This document shows positions 47,148-56,023 of a stretch of 64,000 nt of DNA, in pieces (the stretch's first letter is position 1; each line of letters starts with the position of its first letter). The translations under genes and the position numbers were made by a program. The stretch covers positions 147,694-211,693 of the forward strand of contig NZ_LAZU01000032.1 of NCBI RefSeq assembly GCF_000987955.1, given 5' to 3'. This DNA comes from Paenibacillus sp. DMB20 (GTDB lineage: Bacteria > Bacillota > Bacilli > Paenibacillales > Paenibacillaceae). Below the pieces are notes generated by a model. It had not been told where the DNA came from. It was given only the letters and a program-made list of their open reading frames with translations, and searched no databases.

Positions 47148-48680
47148 TTAATAGCTCAATCGAAAACAACACCGTTGAGCCGCATACAATCGGACGGCAT
47201 ATCCGCTGCCTATTTTTTTATGCGGCAAATAGGTCGGCATCTTCACTTGTTTGATCAGCAGAACGCCGTCGAAATGCCGTCTCAGCTCTAACGGCATCGG
47301 CATCATTACCTGATAAGAGGCTATCGTCCGTTCGAACATCCACGAATTTCCCCGCTCATTTTCCCGATAGCGTAAATCCATGAAGGTATGCGGCTGTCCT
47401 GCACCCGCCAAAATATCTTCCATGGACCCCGGGATCATCGGATTCAGCTGAAGCGGTTCCCTCGTATTCTCGGCTGCTTGTCCTTCGCCCGTAAATAGGC
47501 CCATGACATAGCTTTCCCGCTGCAGTTCCTTAGGCATGAGCTCTCCCATGCTCTTCGGCATGTTGGAAATCAGGGACTGTGCTTTGCTTATATGGCCGTT
47601 GTGTCCCCATACGATAATTCTCTCATCGGGATAAATTTCCGTCGCCAGCCATGCAAGGTTGCCGGCCATCGCCCGATCGCGCCATTCCATCATGGACAGA
47701 TTGCCGCTATAATCCCCTTGTTCCGATGATAGATTGGATTGGATGCACAGCTCATTGAACTCCTGAATGACCCGGATACGATCCTCCAGCGATCGCTTCA
47801 TCAACTTGACGATATGCGGCTCATCGGGATAGTCCCGCTTCAGTGCTTTTTCATTTTTCGTCACGGCCTGCAATAACTCTTTGTACACCTTAACCAGCTC
47901 AGGCTTGGCCTTGCGGTATCCGCTGAGATCCTTGCTCATTCTCCACTTGTGAACCTCTTGCTCAGCCTTCAGCGCCCTGGCCTTCAGCGCTTTGCTTGGA
48001 ATCCAATTCGCGTCCTGAAATAGCGGGGATTGCACCTGAATATCGAAGCCCGCCAGGCGTAATGGGGATTCGCTTTCCTGCGTTTCCTTCATATACTCGA
48101 ATAGCGGCTTCGTCTCTTCCGTCCACCATACGCCGAATATGGAGCGTTTCATGGTCTCCTGGGCCGCGGTCTTTTTCATCCGCCCCTGCGCAAGCGCAGC
48201 ATCGCCCAATCCGCTCTCAAAAGCAACAATGTTATACCCTAGCGTTTGGTGCAAATATTGAATGAGGCGCGTTTTGACCAGATTGAATTCGGCTACTCCA
48301 TGCGAATTTTCTCCCAAATATACGATTCGCTTGTCGGCAAGCAAGGGAATTAGCATATCGAGGTCGCTAAATTTATCCTGCGTTATATCTCCCCCGTTCG
48401 AAGACCATGCTTCCGGTTGAATCGTATTCAAGGCATACGCATGATCCGCGGCCCAACGCTTCCAATCGGATAAAGCGGCCTGATACGATCTTGCTGTTCT
48501 GCCTTGCTGTTCATGTACTGTGGTCCCGTTAACGGATTGGGATGAAGTTCCCGCCGCTGCTTCCCCATACGCCGTCCTTGCCTGAATATCGGTAGATGCC
48601 AGCGTGGCAGTAACCATGGTCAAAGTGAGCAGCAAGCAGGAGAATCGGCGTCGACCAGAGGTATTCATATTCCATTTCAT
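47148..48680 (-). CDS. Secreted erythromycin-esterase-family protein
   Basis: About 510 aa as read. ATG 48680 has AAGGAG nine bases ahead; a GTG further upstream is not needed. Signal peptide MKWNMNTSGRRRFSCLLLTL to about residue 30. The Ere-family core has VYLGENSHGVAEFNLVKTRL (catalytic His/Glu region), IVAFESGLGDA, SIFGVWWTEETKPLFEYM and IIVWGHNGHISKAQ. Enzymes of this family hydrolyse macrolide lactones, but most chromosomal members have unknown substrates. The last 23 residues follow an A7 coding run (47213-47219); with one base fewer it would end MPTYLPHKK at about 47212, which is more typical. Confidence 0.82.
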   Translation of the reverse strand: MKWNMNTSGRRRFSCLLLTLTMVTATLASTDIQARTAYGEAAAGTSSQSVNGTTVHEQQGRTARSYQAALSDWKRWAADHAYALNTIQPEAWSSNGGDITQDKFSDLDMLIPLLADKRIVYLGENSHGVAEFNLVKTRLIQYLHQTLGYNIVAFESGLGDAALAQGRMKKTAAQETMKRSIFGVWWTEETKPLFEYMKETQESESPLRLAGFDIQVQSPLFQDANWIPSKALKARALKAEQEVHKWRMSKDLSGYRKAKPELVKVYKELLQAVTKNEKALKRDYPDEPHIVKLMKRSLEDRIRVIQEFNELCIQSNLSSEQGDYSGNLSMMEWRDRAMAGNLAWLATEIYPDERIIVWGHNGHISKAQSLISNMPKSMGELMPKELQRESYVMGLFTGEGQAAENTREPLQLNPMIPGSMEDILAGAGQPHTFMDLRYRENERGNSWMFERTIASYQVMMPMPLELRRHFDGVLLIKQVKMPTYLPHKKIGSGYAVRLYAAQRCCFRLSY

Positions 48681-48792
48681 AGAATCCAACTCCTTACCAA
48701 AAATCGGTTGCGTTTTCTCCTATTATACATGACCCGCTCCTTGTCTTTTTGATCCATTTTGCTCTACTCATTAGAACACAAATAAATATTTG

Positions 48793-48915
48793 AATGACGG
48801 AATTGTTCGCATTTTCCCAAACCGGGACTCCGTGATTCGCCTCATCGGTGCCCTGCTAATGGAACAGGATGAGAAATGGGCTGTAGGCAAGAAATATCCC
48901 GACATGTCACCATGA
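48793..48915 (+). mobile_element. 3' remnant of an IS256-family transposase
   Basis: Forty codons read NDGIVRIFPNRDSVIRLIGA then LLMEQDEKWAVGKKYPDMSP and stop. The motif IFPNRxSVIRLIGAxLxEQ is the end of Mutator/IS256-type transposases. No DDE region or terminal repeats are seen, so only the tail of the element remains. Confidence 0.65.
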
Positions 48916-49076
48916 TATCGCTTCCAACACAATATTTTAAGATGATTAGGATGCTGCCTGCTATAATATATATGTCCCGATTCATTGATTTTTAAAGAAT
49001 ATGAGATACACCAAATATTTTACTCTATCTGGCTGATTGAATGTTTCATTTTTATATAAAATAGGGTTAATTTTAT

Positions 49077-49340
49077 CTAAATTTTTAAATAAACACTCCC
49101 CCATTGGGACAAAAGCTTCCAACATGTGCGTCTCTTGTGCAGCTCGATATCACAGACATGCTCATTGATATGGAACAAAGCCTCGGCGCATCGGTCATTT
49201 TTTCCCGCACGCATGCATCCCTTCGATAACGATACGCTCTACGCGATGCTCCGAATCAAACCCGTAAAACAGGGATCGCCCCCTGGCCTCATCGCTGCCA
49301 GTGGAGTGATAGGGTTTCTGCACATCAAGGAAAAAGACAT
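49077..49340 (-). pseudogene. Small coding-like region with two frame changes, unknown
   Basis: If a T5 run gains one base and the T6 run 49198-49203 loses one, a single frame goes from ATG 49340 (AAGGA seven to eight bases ahead) to TAG 49077, 87 aa, with YHSTGSDEARGRSLFYGFDS and EALFHINEHVCDIELHKR. Not recognised. It overlaps the tRNA-Ala-like sequence at 49272-49301, so either the gene or the tRNA similarity may be coincidental. Confidence 0.3.
49272..49301 (-). repeat. tRNA-Ala-like fragment
   Basis: Aligned to the minus-strand tRNA-Ala at 55698-55770, this stretch matches at CCTCATCGCTGCCAG (15 bases, exact), CCCCTG and GGGATCG, about 28 of 31 positions with one gap. It covers the anticodon arm through the T loop. 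See the findings for its possible meaning as an attachment-site duplicate. Confidence 0.5.
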
Positions 49341-49505
49341 ATAACAGTCCTTAACTGTAATGGGCTGTTAAAGAGTGCCTATTATGTAATTCTAGATATA
49401 GGCAGGGTTCTTGGCACTCTGAGTGTTAGTACGAATGCGGTTGGAAGGAGTTTACGATGTCCTGTCGAAATACAAACTTAACGTATTTGATTGATAGGAG
49501 AGTGC

Positions 49506-50022
49506 TTGTTTAACTTCACTTCGAAATTTGATTTTACTACTCGTTGTTGTTCTCGGTCTTTTTTATTAGTACAATTCTTGGAGGGCTGATTACTGTATTT
49601 GTAACCTTTCGAGTAAACACTTACAATACACAGCAAAAGGCAGCTTTAGAGAAAAAAGAAAGACACTTACATTCCAATTGAAGAAGAACTGAAAACAATA
49701 AATCATTATACCATCGCCGAAGATATTCATTTTGAAAAACTTCGCCATGGCTCTTTTGCTATGGAGACAAGGGGTTCGTTAAGTATGAAAATCCAGAGTA
49801 AGGAATTTTCCATTATGAATTCCCTCAACTATATGAAATTTTGGAACATGAACTTCGCAAGCGTGATACTATTGATAATATGGTTGAACATCTCTATGAA
49901 AATATAGGATTTTACATACATTATCGCGAGTTACGACGTGCCGGGCCACACATGAAAGAAAAAAAGCATTACCGGAAATGTACGTATCTGCTATCTTTTA
50001 TCGAACCTTCATTAATTTACTA
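49506..50022 (+). pseudogene. Degraded small membrane protein gene
   Basis: From TTG 49506 (AGGAG ahead), several one-base changes in A/T runs give one frame: a membrane helix LILLLVVVLGLFISTILGG, then ITVFVTFRVNTYNTQQKAAL, IEEELKTINHYTIAEDIHFE, and finally FPQLYEILEHELRKRDTIDN to the stop at 50022. A TAA remains in the 49790-49810 region, so some breaks may be real. Very AT-rich. Not recognised. Confidence 0.4.
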
Positions 50023-50179
50023 ATATAGGGGTCGAATAACTCATATTCTGAGTCACTGGACTTTCTATAATTTTATATTTAAAATATCTAAGATTTATGA
50101 TATCTTTATATTTATAGGCTATTAAGCTCAGGAACGGCATATTAATTAATTTTGAAGTATTTTTTATGAGGTATGATGA

Positions 50180-50738
50180 ATGATGGATAATCTAGAATTA
50201 GGTCAAACAATCGCAAAATTACGCAAAAACAAGAATTATACGATTAAACAGTTATCAGAAATAACGAATGTAACTTCATCCATGTTAAGCCAAATTGAAA
50301 GGGGACTTTCCAGTCCGTCACTGAATACTTTGCGCGTGATTGCCGATGCGTTGGATGTTCCTTTATTTAGTTTGTTTACTGAATTTGTGCCAACCAAAGA
50401 TTTAATTACCAGAGCAAATTCCAGAAAAAAAAATCATATTCCCATCATCGAACAATTGGGAATATTCATTATTGTCTCCGGATTTAAGCGGCTCCATTGA
50501 GATGGTTTTAATGAAATTACCGCCTGAATCCCAGTCTGCCGAAAAACCTATGAGGCACATTGGCGAAGAAGTCGCGTATGTCATGGCGGGTGAGGTAGTA
50601 TTATTTATTGGGGACGATGTAGAGACTTTATATCAAGGGGATAGTGTAAAAATACCACCTGGAATGGAACATAAGTGGGAAAATAAATCGGATCAAGAAG
50701 CAAGCGTTATTTTTGCTATTACTCCTCCGACATTTTAG
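50180..50738 (+). CDS. XRE-cupin transcriptional regulator (frame broken at A9 run 50425-50433)
   Basis: About 185 aa after correction. N-terminal XRE helix-turn-helix (LGQTIAKLRKNKNYTIKQLS, TNVTSSMLSQIERGLSSPSL), then a cupin sensor domain ending AYVMAGEVVLFIGDDVETLY and IPPGMEHKWENKSDQEASVI. As read it stops at GFKRLH. Removing one A from the A9 run gives RKKIIFPSSNNWEYSLLSPD and joins the cupin. Start ATG 50180 or the in-frame ATG 50183. It precedes the D-serine genes and probably regulates them through the repeat at 50964-50987; cupin domains in such proteins bind small metabolites. Confidence 0.85.
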
Positions 50739-50757
50739 AAAACAAATTTCTAATCAC

Positions 50758-50812
50758 AAACCGTTTCTGTATTTGCAAGTGTATTTCACACTAGTAAATA
50801 CGGAGGCGGTTT
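50758..50812 (+). terminator. Terminator of the XRE-cupin gene
   Basis: A long imperfect stem (AACCG...CGGTT with GTATTT/AAATAC inside, 50759-50806) followed by nine T. It separates the regulator from the ridA-dsdA-permease unit. Confidence 0.65.
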
Positions 50813-50963
50813 TTTTTTACAAAAAAATCGATAAATATTACGCTTGAATTCATAAAAGTATAGTGCTAATATTTATCTGTACTTAATTTATTAAATCTGA
50901 TTTAATTTTTTTAGACTTCCAATGCAAATATCATGAACCATGGAGGTGCCCATAAATTAATAT

Positions 50964-50987
50964 ACTGCAATTAGAACTGCAATTAGA
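50964..50987. promoter_or_regulatory. Tandem 12-base direct repeat, candidate operator of the D-serine operon
   Basis: ACTGCAATTAGA occurs twice with no gap (50964-50975 and 50976-50987), 43 bases before the ridA start. The location between regulator and operon fits an XRE operator. Confidence 0.5.
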
Positions 50988-51030
50988 TATTAATGGGAAT
51001 GTTACCTCAAAACAAGGAGATGAAAATTTT

Positions 51031-51405
51031 ATGAAAAAAACTATCATGACTAATAACGCTCCCGCTGCAATTGGACCTTATTCGCAAGCGATTGTAAGCG
51101 CTTCACGTCTGTATGCATCTGGGCAACTTGGAATTCATCCGCAGACAGGTGAAATGAATGATGACTTTGCAATACAAGCAAAACAGGTGATGGAGAACAT
51201 CTCCGCAATTTTGAACGAAGCAGGATACGGATTCGAAGACATTGTAAAAACGACTATTTTTGTGACCGATCTTTCCAACTTTACTTGTCTGAATGAAATC
51301 TATGGCTCTTATTTCAAGTCTAGCAAACCCGCACGTTCCTGCTTCCAGGTTGCAGGTCTTCCTATGGGAGCCAAAGTAGAAATCGAATTTATCGCAGAAA
51401 AATAA
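51031..51405 (+). CDS. ridA: RidA family enamine/imine deaminase
   Basis: 124 aa, YjgF/YER057c/UK114 family. Typical start [14 protein letters not shown] and the signature [20 protein letters not shown], with the catalytic Arg in PARSC. It hydrolyses reactive 2-aminoacrylate, which PLP-dependent D-serine dehydratase releases, to pyruvate. ATG 51031 has AAGGAGATG ahead. Immediately upstream of dsdA in the same direction, so it protects against the toxic intermediate of that enzyme. Confidence 0.95.
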   Translation: MKKTIMTNNAPAAIGPYSQAIVSASRLYASGQLGIHPQTGEMNDDFAIQAKQVMENISAILNEAGYGFEDIVKTTIFVTDLSNFTCLNEIYGSYFKSSKPARSCFQVAGLPMGAKVEIEFIAEK

Positions 51406-51467
51406 ATCTAAAATCACCAAATCACCTTTTGGATTTAAAATATATCTATTTTATCACGGAGGTAGCC

Positions 51468-52820
51468 ATGACTAACTTAATTGCTGGAAAAACGATCGAA
51501 GAATGGAAAAATGAACTACCGGGACTGCAGAAAATCATTGATACTGAAGAAGTTTTCTGGGTAAACCCGCAGCTTGAGAGCTGCAACAACCGAATGATTA
51601 ACACGGAAATAGGGATCGCTGATATCGAAGATGCGGAACAACGGCTGCTTCGCTTCGCTCCCTATTTAGCAACAGTATTCCCGGAGACGAAGGAAAAAAA
51701 CGGAATCATCGAGTCTGAATTAGTCAACATCCCTAAAATGCATCAGCAGTTATCAGAAATGTTTAATCAGGAAATAGCGGGAAACTTATATCTTAAATGT
51801 GACAGTCACCTGCCCATCTCCGGTTCTGTAAAGGCTCGTGGAGGAATTTACGAAATATTAAAAGTGGCCGAAGAGATCGCTTTTAAACACGGCATGCTGT
51901 CACTAACCGATGACTACTCCATTCTGGCAGATGAAAAATTCCGGACGCTATTTTCGAATTATTCGATCGTGGTCGGATCAACCGGTAATCTAGGTCTTAG
52001 TATTGGTATTATGAGTGCCCAATTAGGTTTCAAAGTTGTTGTGCATATGTCTACTGACGCTAAAGAATGGAAAAAAGATTTATTACGGCAAAAAGGCGCA
52101 ATCGTCGTTGAACACAATAGCGACTATGGGAAAGCAGTAGAAGCAGGTAGACAAGAGTCTCAGAAAGATCCCAATAGCCACTTCGTTGATGATGAAAATT
52201 CTACAACGTTATTCCTTGGTTATGCCGTAGCAGCTAAACGGCTTCAAAAGCAACTCAATGACATGAAGATTCCAGTCGATCAGGATCATCCGCTTTTCGT
52301 CTATCTACCTTGCGGTGTAGGCGGCGCTCCTGGCGGAATTACTTTCGGATTGCGGACAGTATTTGGAGACAATGTTCATTGCTTCTATGCAGAGCCAACC
52401 CATTCACCGGCAATGTTGCTAGGTTTAATGACATGTAAGCATAGCGAGGTATCCGCTCAGGAATTTGGCATTGATAATATTACTGATGCAGACGGGCTTG
52501 CGGTAGGGAGACCATCAGGCTTTGTGGGCAAAGCACTAGAGAAAGATATTAGTGGTGTCTTCACTGTTCAAGACGACTGTCTCTATCGAATCCTTAGAGA
52601 GCTAGCCGATTCAGAAGGAATATTCCTAGAACCATCGGCAGTTGCAGGATTTATCGGCCCCGTTCAACTGTACGTTTCTTCCATGGGACAAGATTATTTG
52701 AACAATAATCACCTGGAACAGAAGATGCAAAATGCCACTCACATTCTTTGGGCTACTGGTGGGGGCATGGTTCCGAAAGATGTTATGGATGATTTCTACC
52801 TTAAAGGTGCAGTGAGCTAA
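51468..52820 (+). CDS. dsdA: D-serine ammonia-lyase (dehydratase)
   Basis: 450 aa, PLP enzyme converting D-serine to pyruvate and ammonia. PLP Lys 122 in [12 protein letters not shown], glycine-rich phosphate cup [12 protein letters not shown], and [19 protein letters not shown] with [14 protein letters not shown] are characteristic of DsdA. ATG 51468 with GGAGG seven bases ahead is chosen over an upstream in-frame TTG at 51429. Overlap-free operon with ridA and the permease. Codons are clearly more AT-rich than the housekeeping genes of the window. Confidence 0.95.
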   Translation: MTNLIAGKTIEEWKNELPGLQKIIDTEEVFWVNPQLESCNNRMINTEIGIADIEDAEQRLLRFAPYLATVFPETKEKNGIIESELVNIPKMHQQLSEMFNQEIAGNLYLKCDSHLPISGSVKARGGIYEILKVAEEIAFKHGMLSLTDDYSILADEKFRTLFSNYSIVVGSTGNLGLSIGIMSAQLGFKVVVHMSTDAKEWKKDLLRQKGAIVVEHNSDYGKAVEAGRQESQKDPNSHFVDDENSTTLFLGYAVAAKRLQKQLNDMKIPVDQDHPLFVYLPCGVGGAPGGITFGLRTVFGDNVHCFYAEPTHSPAMLLGLMTCKHSEVSAQEFGIDNITDADGLAVGRPSGFVGKALEKDISGVFTVQDDCLYRILRELADSEGIFLEPSAVAGFIGPVQLYVSSMGQDYLNNNHLEQKMQNATHILWATGGGMVPKDVMDDFYLKGAVS

Positions 52821-52852
52821 ATTACTCTATAGTTTAGGGAGAGGTTAAGACA

Positions 52853-54190
52853 ATGGACACTGCAACAATGATGATGTTAGTATTGGTCGCATCTATAGCA
52901 ATTCTCATCTTTCTCATTCTTAAAGTTAAAATACATCCTTTTCTATCCTTAATATTAGTGTGTATATTTGTGGGAGTTGCTACAGGTATGCCTCTTCCTA
53001 AGATTGCTACTTCCATTGAAAACGGAATGGCTGGAACGTTAGGTTTTCTGGCCACTGTTATCGGTTTTGGTACGATTTTAGGCAAAATGTTGGAAGTATC
53101 CGGCGGCGCGGAGCGCCTTGCACGAACATTACTAGAAACAATGGGGGAAAAAAGAGCTCCCTGGGCGATGACAATTGTCGGCTTAATTGCCGGAATCCCT
53201 GTATTTTTTGAAGTAGGATTTGTTTTACTTTTTCCTTTGGTTTTCATCGTCGCCAAACAAGCTAAGATGTCGTTACTCCGTGTAGGAATTCCTTTGGCAG
53301 TATCGCTAATGGTCGTTCACTCGATGGTGCCTCCACATCCGGCAGCGTTTGCAATTACTACAAGTTTGGGGGCTGATGTAGGTAAGGTCATTCTGTATGC
53401 TCTTCTTGTAGGAACTCCTACGGCCATTTTAGCTGGTCCAATTTGGGCCAAGTTTATCAGTAAGAAGTGCAAGACTGGGGTATTAAAAGAATCAGAGCCG
53501 AGTGCTGCAACACCATCTGAGAATCTTCCAGGCTTCGGCATTACCCTATTTACGATCCTATTGCCTCTAATCATTATGGTAGGAAAAACGGTTAGTGCAT
53601 TGTTTCTTGCAAAAGATTCTGCGTTATTGCCTATTGTTAATTTCTTAGGCAATCCAATTATCGCACTTCTCATTTCGGTATTTGTTGCTTATTATACGTT
53701 AGGTCTTTCTCGTGGTTTAAAAATGAAAAACCTGTTAACGCTTACAGAACAATGTTTTGGACCGATTGCCGGCATCTTGCTGATTATTGGTGGAGGTGGA
53801 GCATTTAATCAGATATTAGTTGACAGTGGGTTAGGTAATGAATTGTCCAAGGTTTTGATGTCACTAAATATGAACATCATTATTCTCGCTTGGCTAATAG
53901 CTTGGCTCATGCACCTTGCTATCGGTTCCGCCACGGTGGCCATGATTAGTACTGCAGGCATGGTGGCACCTATGCTGGCTGCTTATCCTGGTGTGAGTCC
54001 GGAAATTATCGTTCTCGCCATTGGTTCCGGAGCGATTGGCTGGTGCCATGTCAACGATTCGAGTTTTTGGTTTGTAAAAGAATATTTAGGATTATCGTTA
54101 CCGGATATGTTTAAGAGCTTCACTGCGGCCTGCCTTATTGCATCATTTGTTTCTCTGGGTGGTATACTAATTTTATCTCTAGTAATTTAA
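52853..54190 (+). CDS. GntP-family permease, probable D-serine transporter (DsdX-like)
   Basis: 445 aa, about 12 membrane helices. GntP/DsdX signature regions VIGFGTILGKMLEVSGGAER, IAGIPVFFEVGFVLLFPL, VHSMVPPHPAAF (conserved PPHP) and IGWCHVNDSSFWFVKEYLGL. GntP members carry gluconate, and DsdX carries D-serine; position directly after dsdA favours D-serine. ATG 52853 has GGGAGAGG. Last gene of the operon. Confidence 0.9.
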   Translation: MDTATMMMLVLVASIAILIFLILKVKIHPFLSLILVCIFVGVATGMPLPKIATSIENGMAGTLGFLATVIGFGTILGKMLEVSGGAERLARTLLETMGEKRAPWAMTIVGLIAGIPVFFEVGFVLLFPLVFIVAKQAKMSLLRVGIPLAVSLMVVHSMVPPHPAAFAITTSLGADVGKVILYALLVGTPTAILAGPIWAKFISKKCKTGVLKESEPSAATPSENLPGFGITLFTILLPLIIMVGKTVSALFLAKDSALLPIVNFLGNPIIALLISVFVAYYTLGLSRGLKMKNLLTLTEQCFGPIAGILLIIGGGGAFNQILVDSGLGNELSKVLMSLNMNIIILAWLIAWLMHLAIGSATVAMISTAGMVAPMLAAYPGVSPEIIVLAIGSGAIGWCHVNDSSFWFVKEYLGLSLPDMFKSFTAACLIASFVSLGGILILSLVI

Positions 54191-54226
54191 TAAAATACTA
54201 TTATAACACCATCCTCGCCATTCGTC

Positions 54227-54427
54227 ATGGAGAGATACAGAAGTAAAAAGGTACTTAATTACATGCTTCCAACGACATTACCGAGCACTACGACCGAACA
54301 AAAATCTGAAGGAACAGGCTTAGGGATGGCGATTGTGAAAAATTTAATTGAAGCGCATGAAGGCGTGGTCACAGCAGAGAGTGAACTGCAGCAAGGTACA
54401 AAATTCACAATAACTTTACCCATTTGA
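54227..54427 (+). pseudogene. C-terminal remnant of a sensor histidine kinase
   Basis: From about 54285 the frame reads [38 protein letters not shown] and stop. This is the G2 box and end of a HATPase domain. The rest of the kinase is gone, and no ribosome site precedes the first ATG. Confidence 0.6.
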
Positions 54428-54495
54428 AGTCGTTGACAATTGGTATTTTAAAAAATGTTTTCATCAGCCTTCACATAATCCGATTTGGATTAGCT

Positions 54496-55098
54496 TTAAT
54501 CGAAAGTAATATCATACTCCATGTCTTTGGCGGTTCCTTGCGCCACTTCTTGGCCAAGAAGTCTGTGCACAACATGAAACGCCATATGAATGCCGGCAGA
54601 AATACCAGCGGAGCTGATAATGCTGCCGGCATCTACAAACTTAATGTTCTCTTGGACCGCAACAGATGGATAGGTCTCTCTCATTCGATTGATACTCGCC
54701 CAGTGGGTAGTTGCCGACTTTCCGTCTAGAAGCGCGGCTTCTGCTAGCAAAAAGGATCCCGTACAAACCGATGTCATCAATTCTACCTGCTCCATGCGCT
54801 CCTGAATCCACTTAATGACGTTTAAATTATGCACTTCCCTACGGGTTCCCATCCCCCCTGGGATAACCAGAATATCGTAATCCGGCGCTGTCTGAAAGCT
54901 GTGATCCGTCATGACCTTTAAACCATTGCGAGCTGTGATCATACCACCATGTTCAGATACGGTAGTTACATCAAACGGCGCAAATTCATCCGGAGCGAAC
55001 CGGTTGATGACCGTCACCGCAAACACCTCAAATGGCCCGGCAAAATCCAGAACTTCTACATCGTCAAAAAGAAATATTCCTACAGTACGGATTTTCAT
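54496..55098 (-). CDS. DJ-1/PfpI family protein
   Basis: 200 aa from ATG 55098 (AAGGAG eight bases ahead; a GTG nine bases upstream is less likely). Class I glutamine amidotransferase-like fold: FLFDDVEVLDFAGPFEVFAV at the start, nucleophile elbow Cys 112 in TSVCTGSFLLAEAALLDG and the ATTHWASINRM segment, which matches the isonitrile hydratase/AraC-associated branch of the family. Catalytic function not decided by sequence. Convergent with the histidine-kinase remnant. Confidence 0.88.
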   Translation of the reverse strand: MKIRTVGIFLFDDVEVLDFAGPFEVFAVTVINRFAPDEFAPFDVTTVSEHGGMITARNGLKVMTDHSFQTAPDYDILVIPGGMGTRREVHNLNVIKWIQERMEQVELMTSVCTGSFLLAEAALLDGKSATTHWASINRMRETYPSVAVQENIKFVDAGSIISSAGISAGIHMAFHVVHRLLGQEVAQGTAKDMEYDITFD

Positions 55099-55362
55099 TT
55101 TTTTCACTCCTTCTTAATTAGAACTTTCATTTGCAGACATTAGGACAACAATGATTATTTATGGGCATGCCCTTCAATCAGCAGATCAGCTTGCTGCAAA
55201 TACATTTAATTCCACCTTGTTGCCAAAGCCAGAGAATTGTCTCAAATACTATCATTTTTACTTCAATTACAATCATACATGAATACAGCCTTATGGACCA
55301 AATATGATGAAAATTTCGTCCCCAACTCGAAATTTGTGTTGAATCGCAAAACACATCTATAA

Positions 55363-55410
55363 AAAAAATCCCTTGGTTACAAGGGATTTTTCTGTGGAGC
55401 ATAAGGGGAT
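55363..55410 (-). other. Possible decayed tRNA 3' end followed by its terminator
   Basis: AAATCCCTTG/CAAGGGATTT (55366-55389) is a strong terminator for minus transcription. Just before it on that strand, TGGAGCATAAGGGGAT (plus 55395-55410) matches the acceptor and T-stem of the tRNA-Ala at 55698 with few changes. The same tRNA-then-terminator order occurs there. The remaining tRNA body is not recognisable. Confidence 0.35.
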
Positions 55411-55661
55411 ATCCAATTCCTGATCTAACTTTTCGATGAGGCAACTTCGAAGCAGCAGATCGCTATGGTGAAATTGAGTCGCGTTCTCCCTCTGCTTCGC
55501 TCCGGTCCGTCGGTCTGAACCTTTGGGGTTCTCTCCTAACCCTTGGACATAAAAAAAACGTCTATCGACGTACTTTATCAGAAGACAGACCGCATATAGC
55601 GGAAGTTTTTCTTGCGAGATAAGGATGGCAAATCTCTGTAGTTTATACTTTCTTATCTATA

Positions 55662-55692
55662 AAAAAAAGACCACAGTAATGTGGTCTTTTTA
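55662..55692 (-). terminator. Terminator of tRNA-Ala
   Basis: AAGACCAC (55667-55674)/GTGGTCTT (55681-55688) with a run of T on the minus strand, directly after the tRNA gene. Confidence 0.85.
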
Positions 55693-55697
55693 TTCTA

Positions 55698-55770
55698 TGG
55701 AGCCTAGGGGGATCGAACCCCTGACCTCATCGCTGCCAGCGATGCGCTCTCCCAGCTGAGCTAAGGCCCC
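55698..55770 (-). tRNA. tRNA-Ala (anticodon GGC)
   Basis: On the minus strand a full cloverleaf reads GGGGCCT acceptor, D-arm GCTCAGCTGGGAGAGC, anticodon arm CATCGCTGGCAGCGATG with loop CTGGCAG (anticodon GGC), T-arm AGGGGTTCGATCCCCCT and AGGCTCC acceptor with discriminator A. CCA is not encoded. All stems pair, with one G-U in the acceptor. Confidence 0.97.
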
Positions 55771-56023
55771 GTGATAGGTAGGTTGCTTTTAAAGAGTACT
55801 TTAATAATATAGCACAGCCTTTTTAATCTTGCAACAATAAAATAAACTGAAATTTTATACAATTATTTTCACCGCACCACCTCCCATCAACCGAAATCCA
55901 ATCAGGAAAGAAGGGTAAAACAGCCCCTCCCGGCTCTACCGGGAAGGGCTGCCTACGGTTGGTTCCCTAAGCTAAACATCCCTTACAGGAAACAGGATAA
56001 TCGGCAGAGACCTCTCACCCTTT

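Noticed and set aside
46942-47172. 76-codon minus-strand frame between YesN and the esterase-like gene
   Set aside because: It reads through the nested palindrome 46974-47046 and has no ribosome site; some residues look protein-like, but no family is visible.
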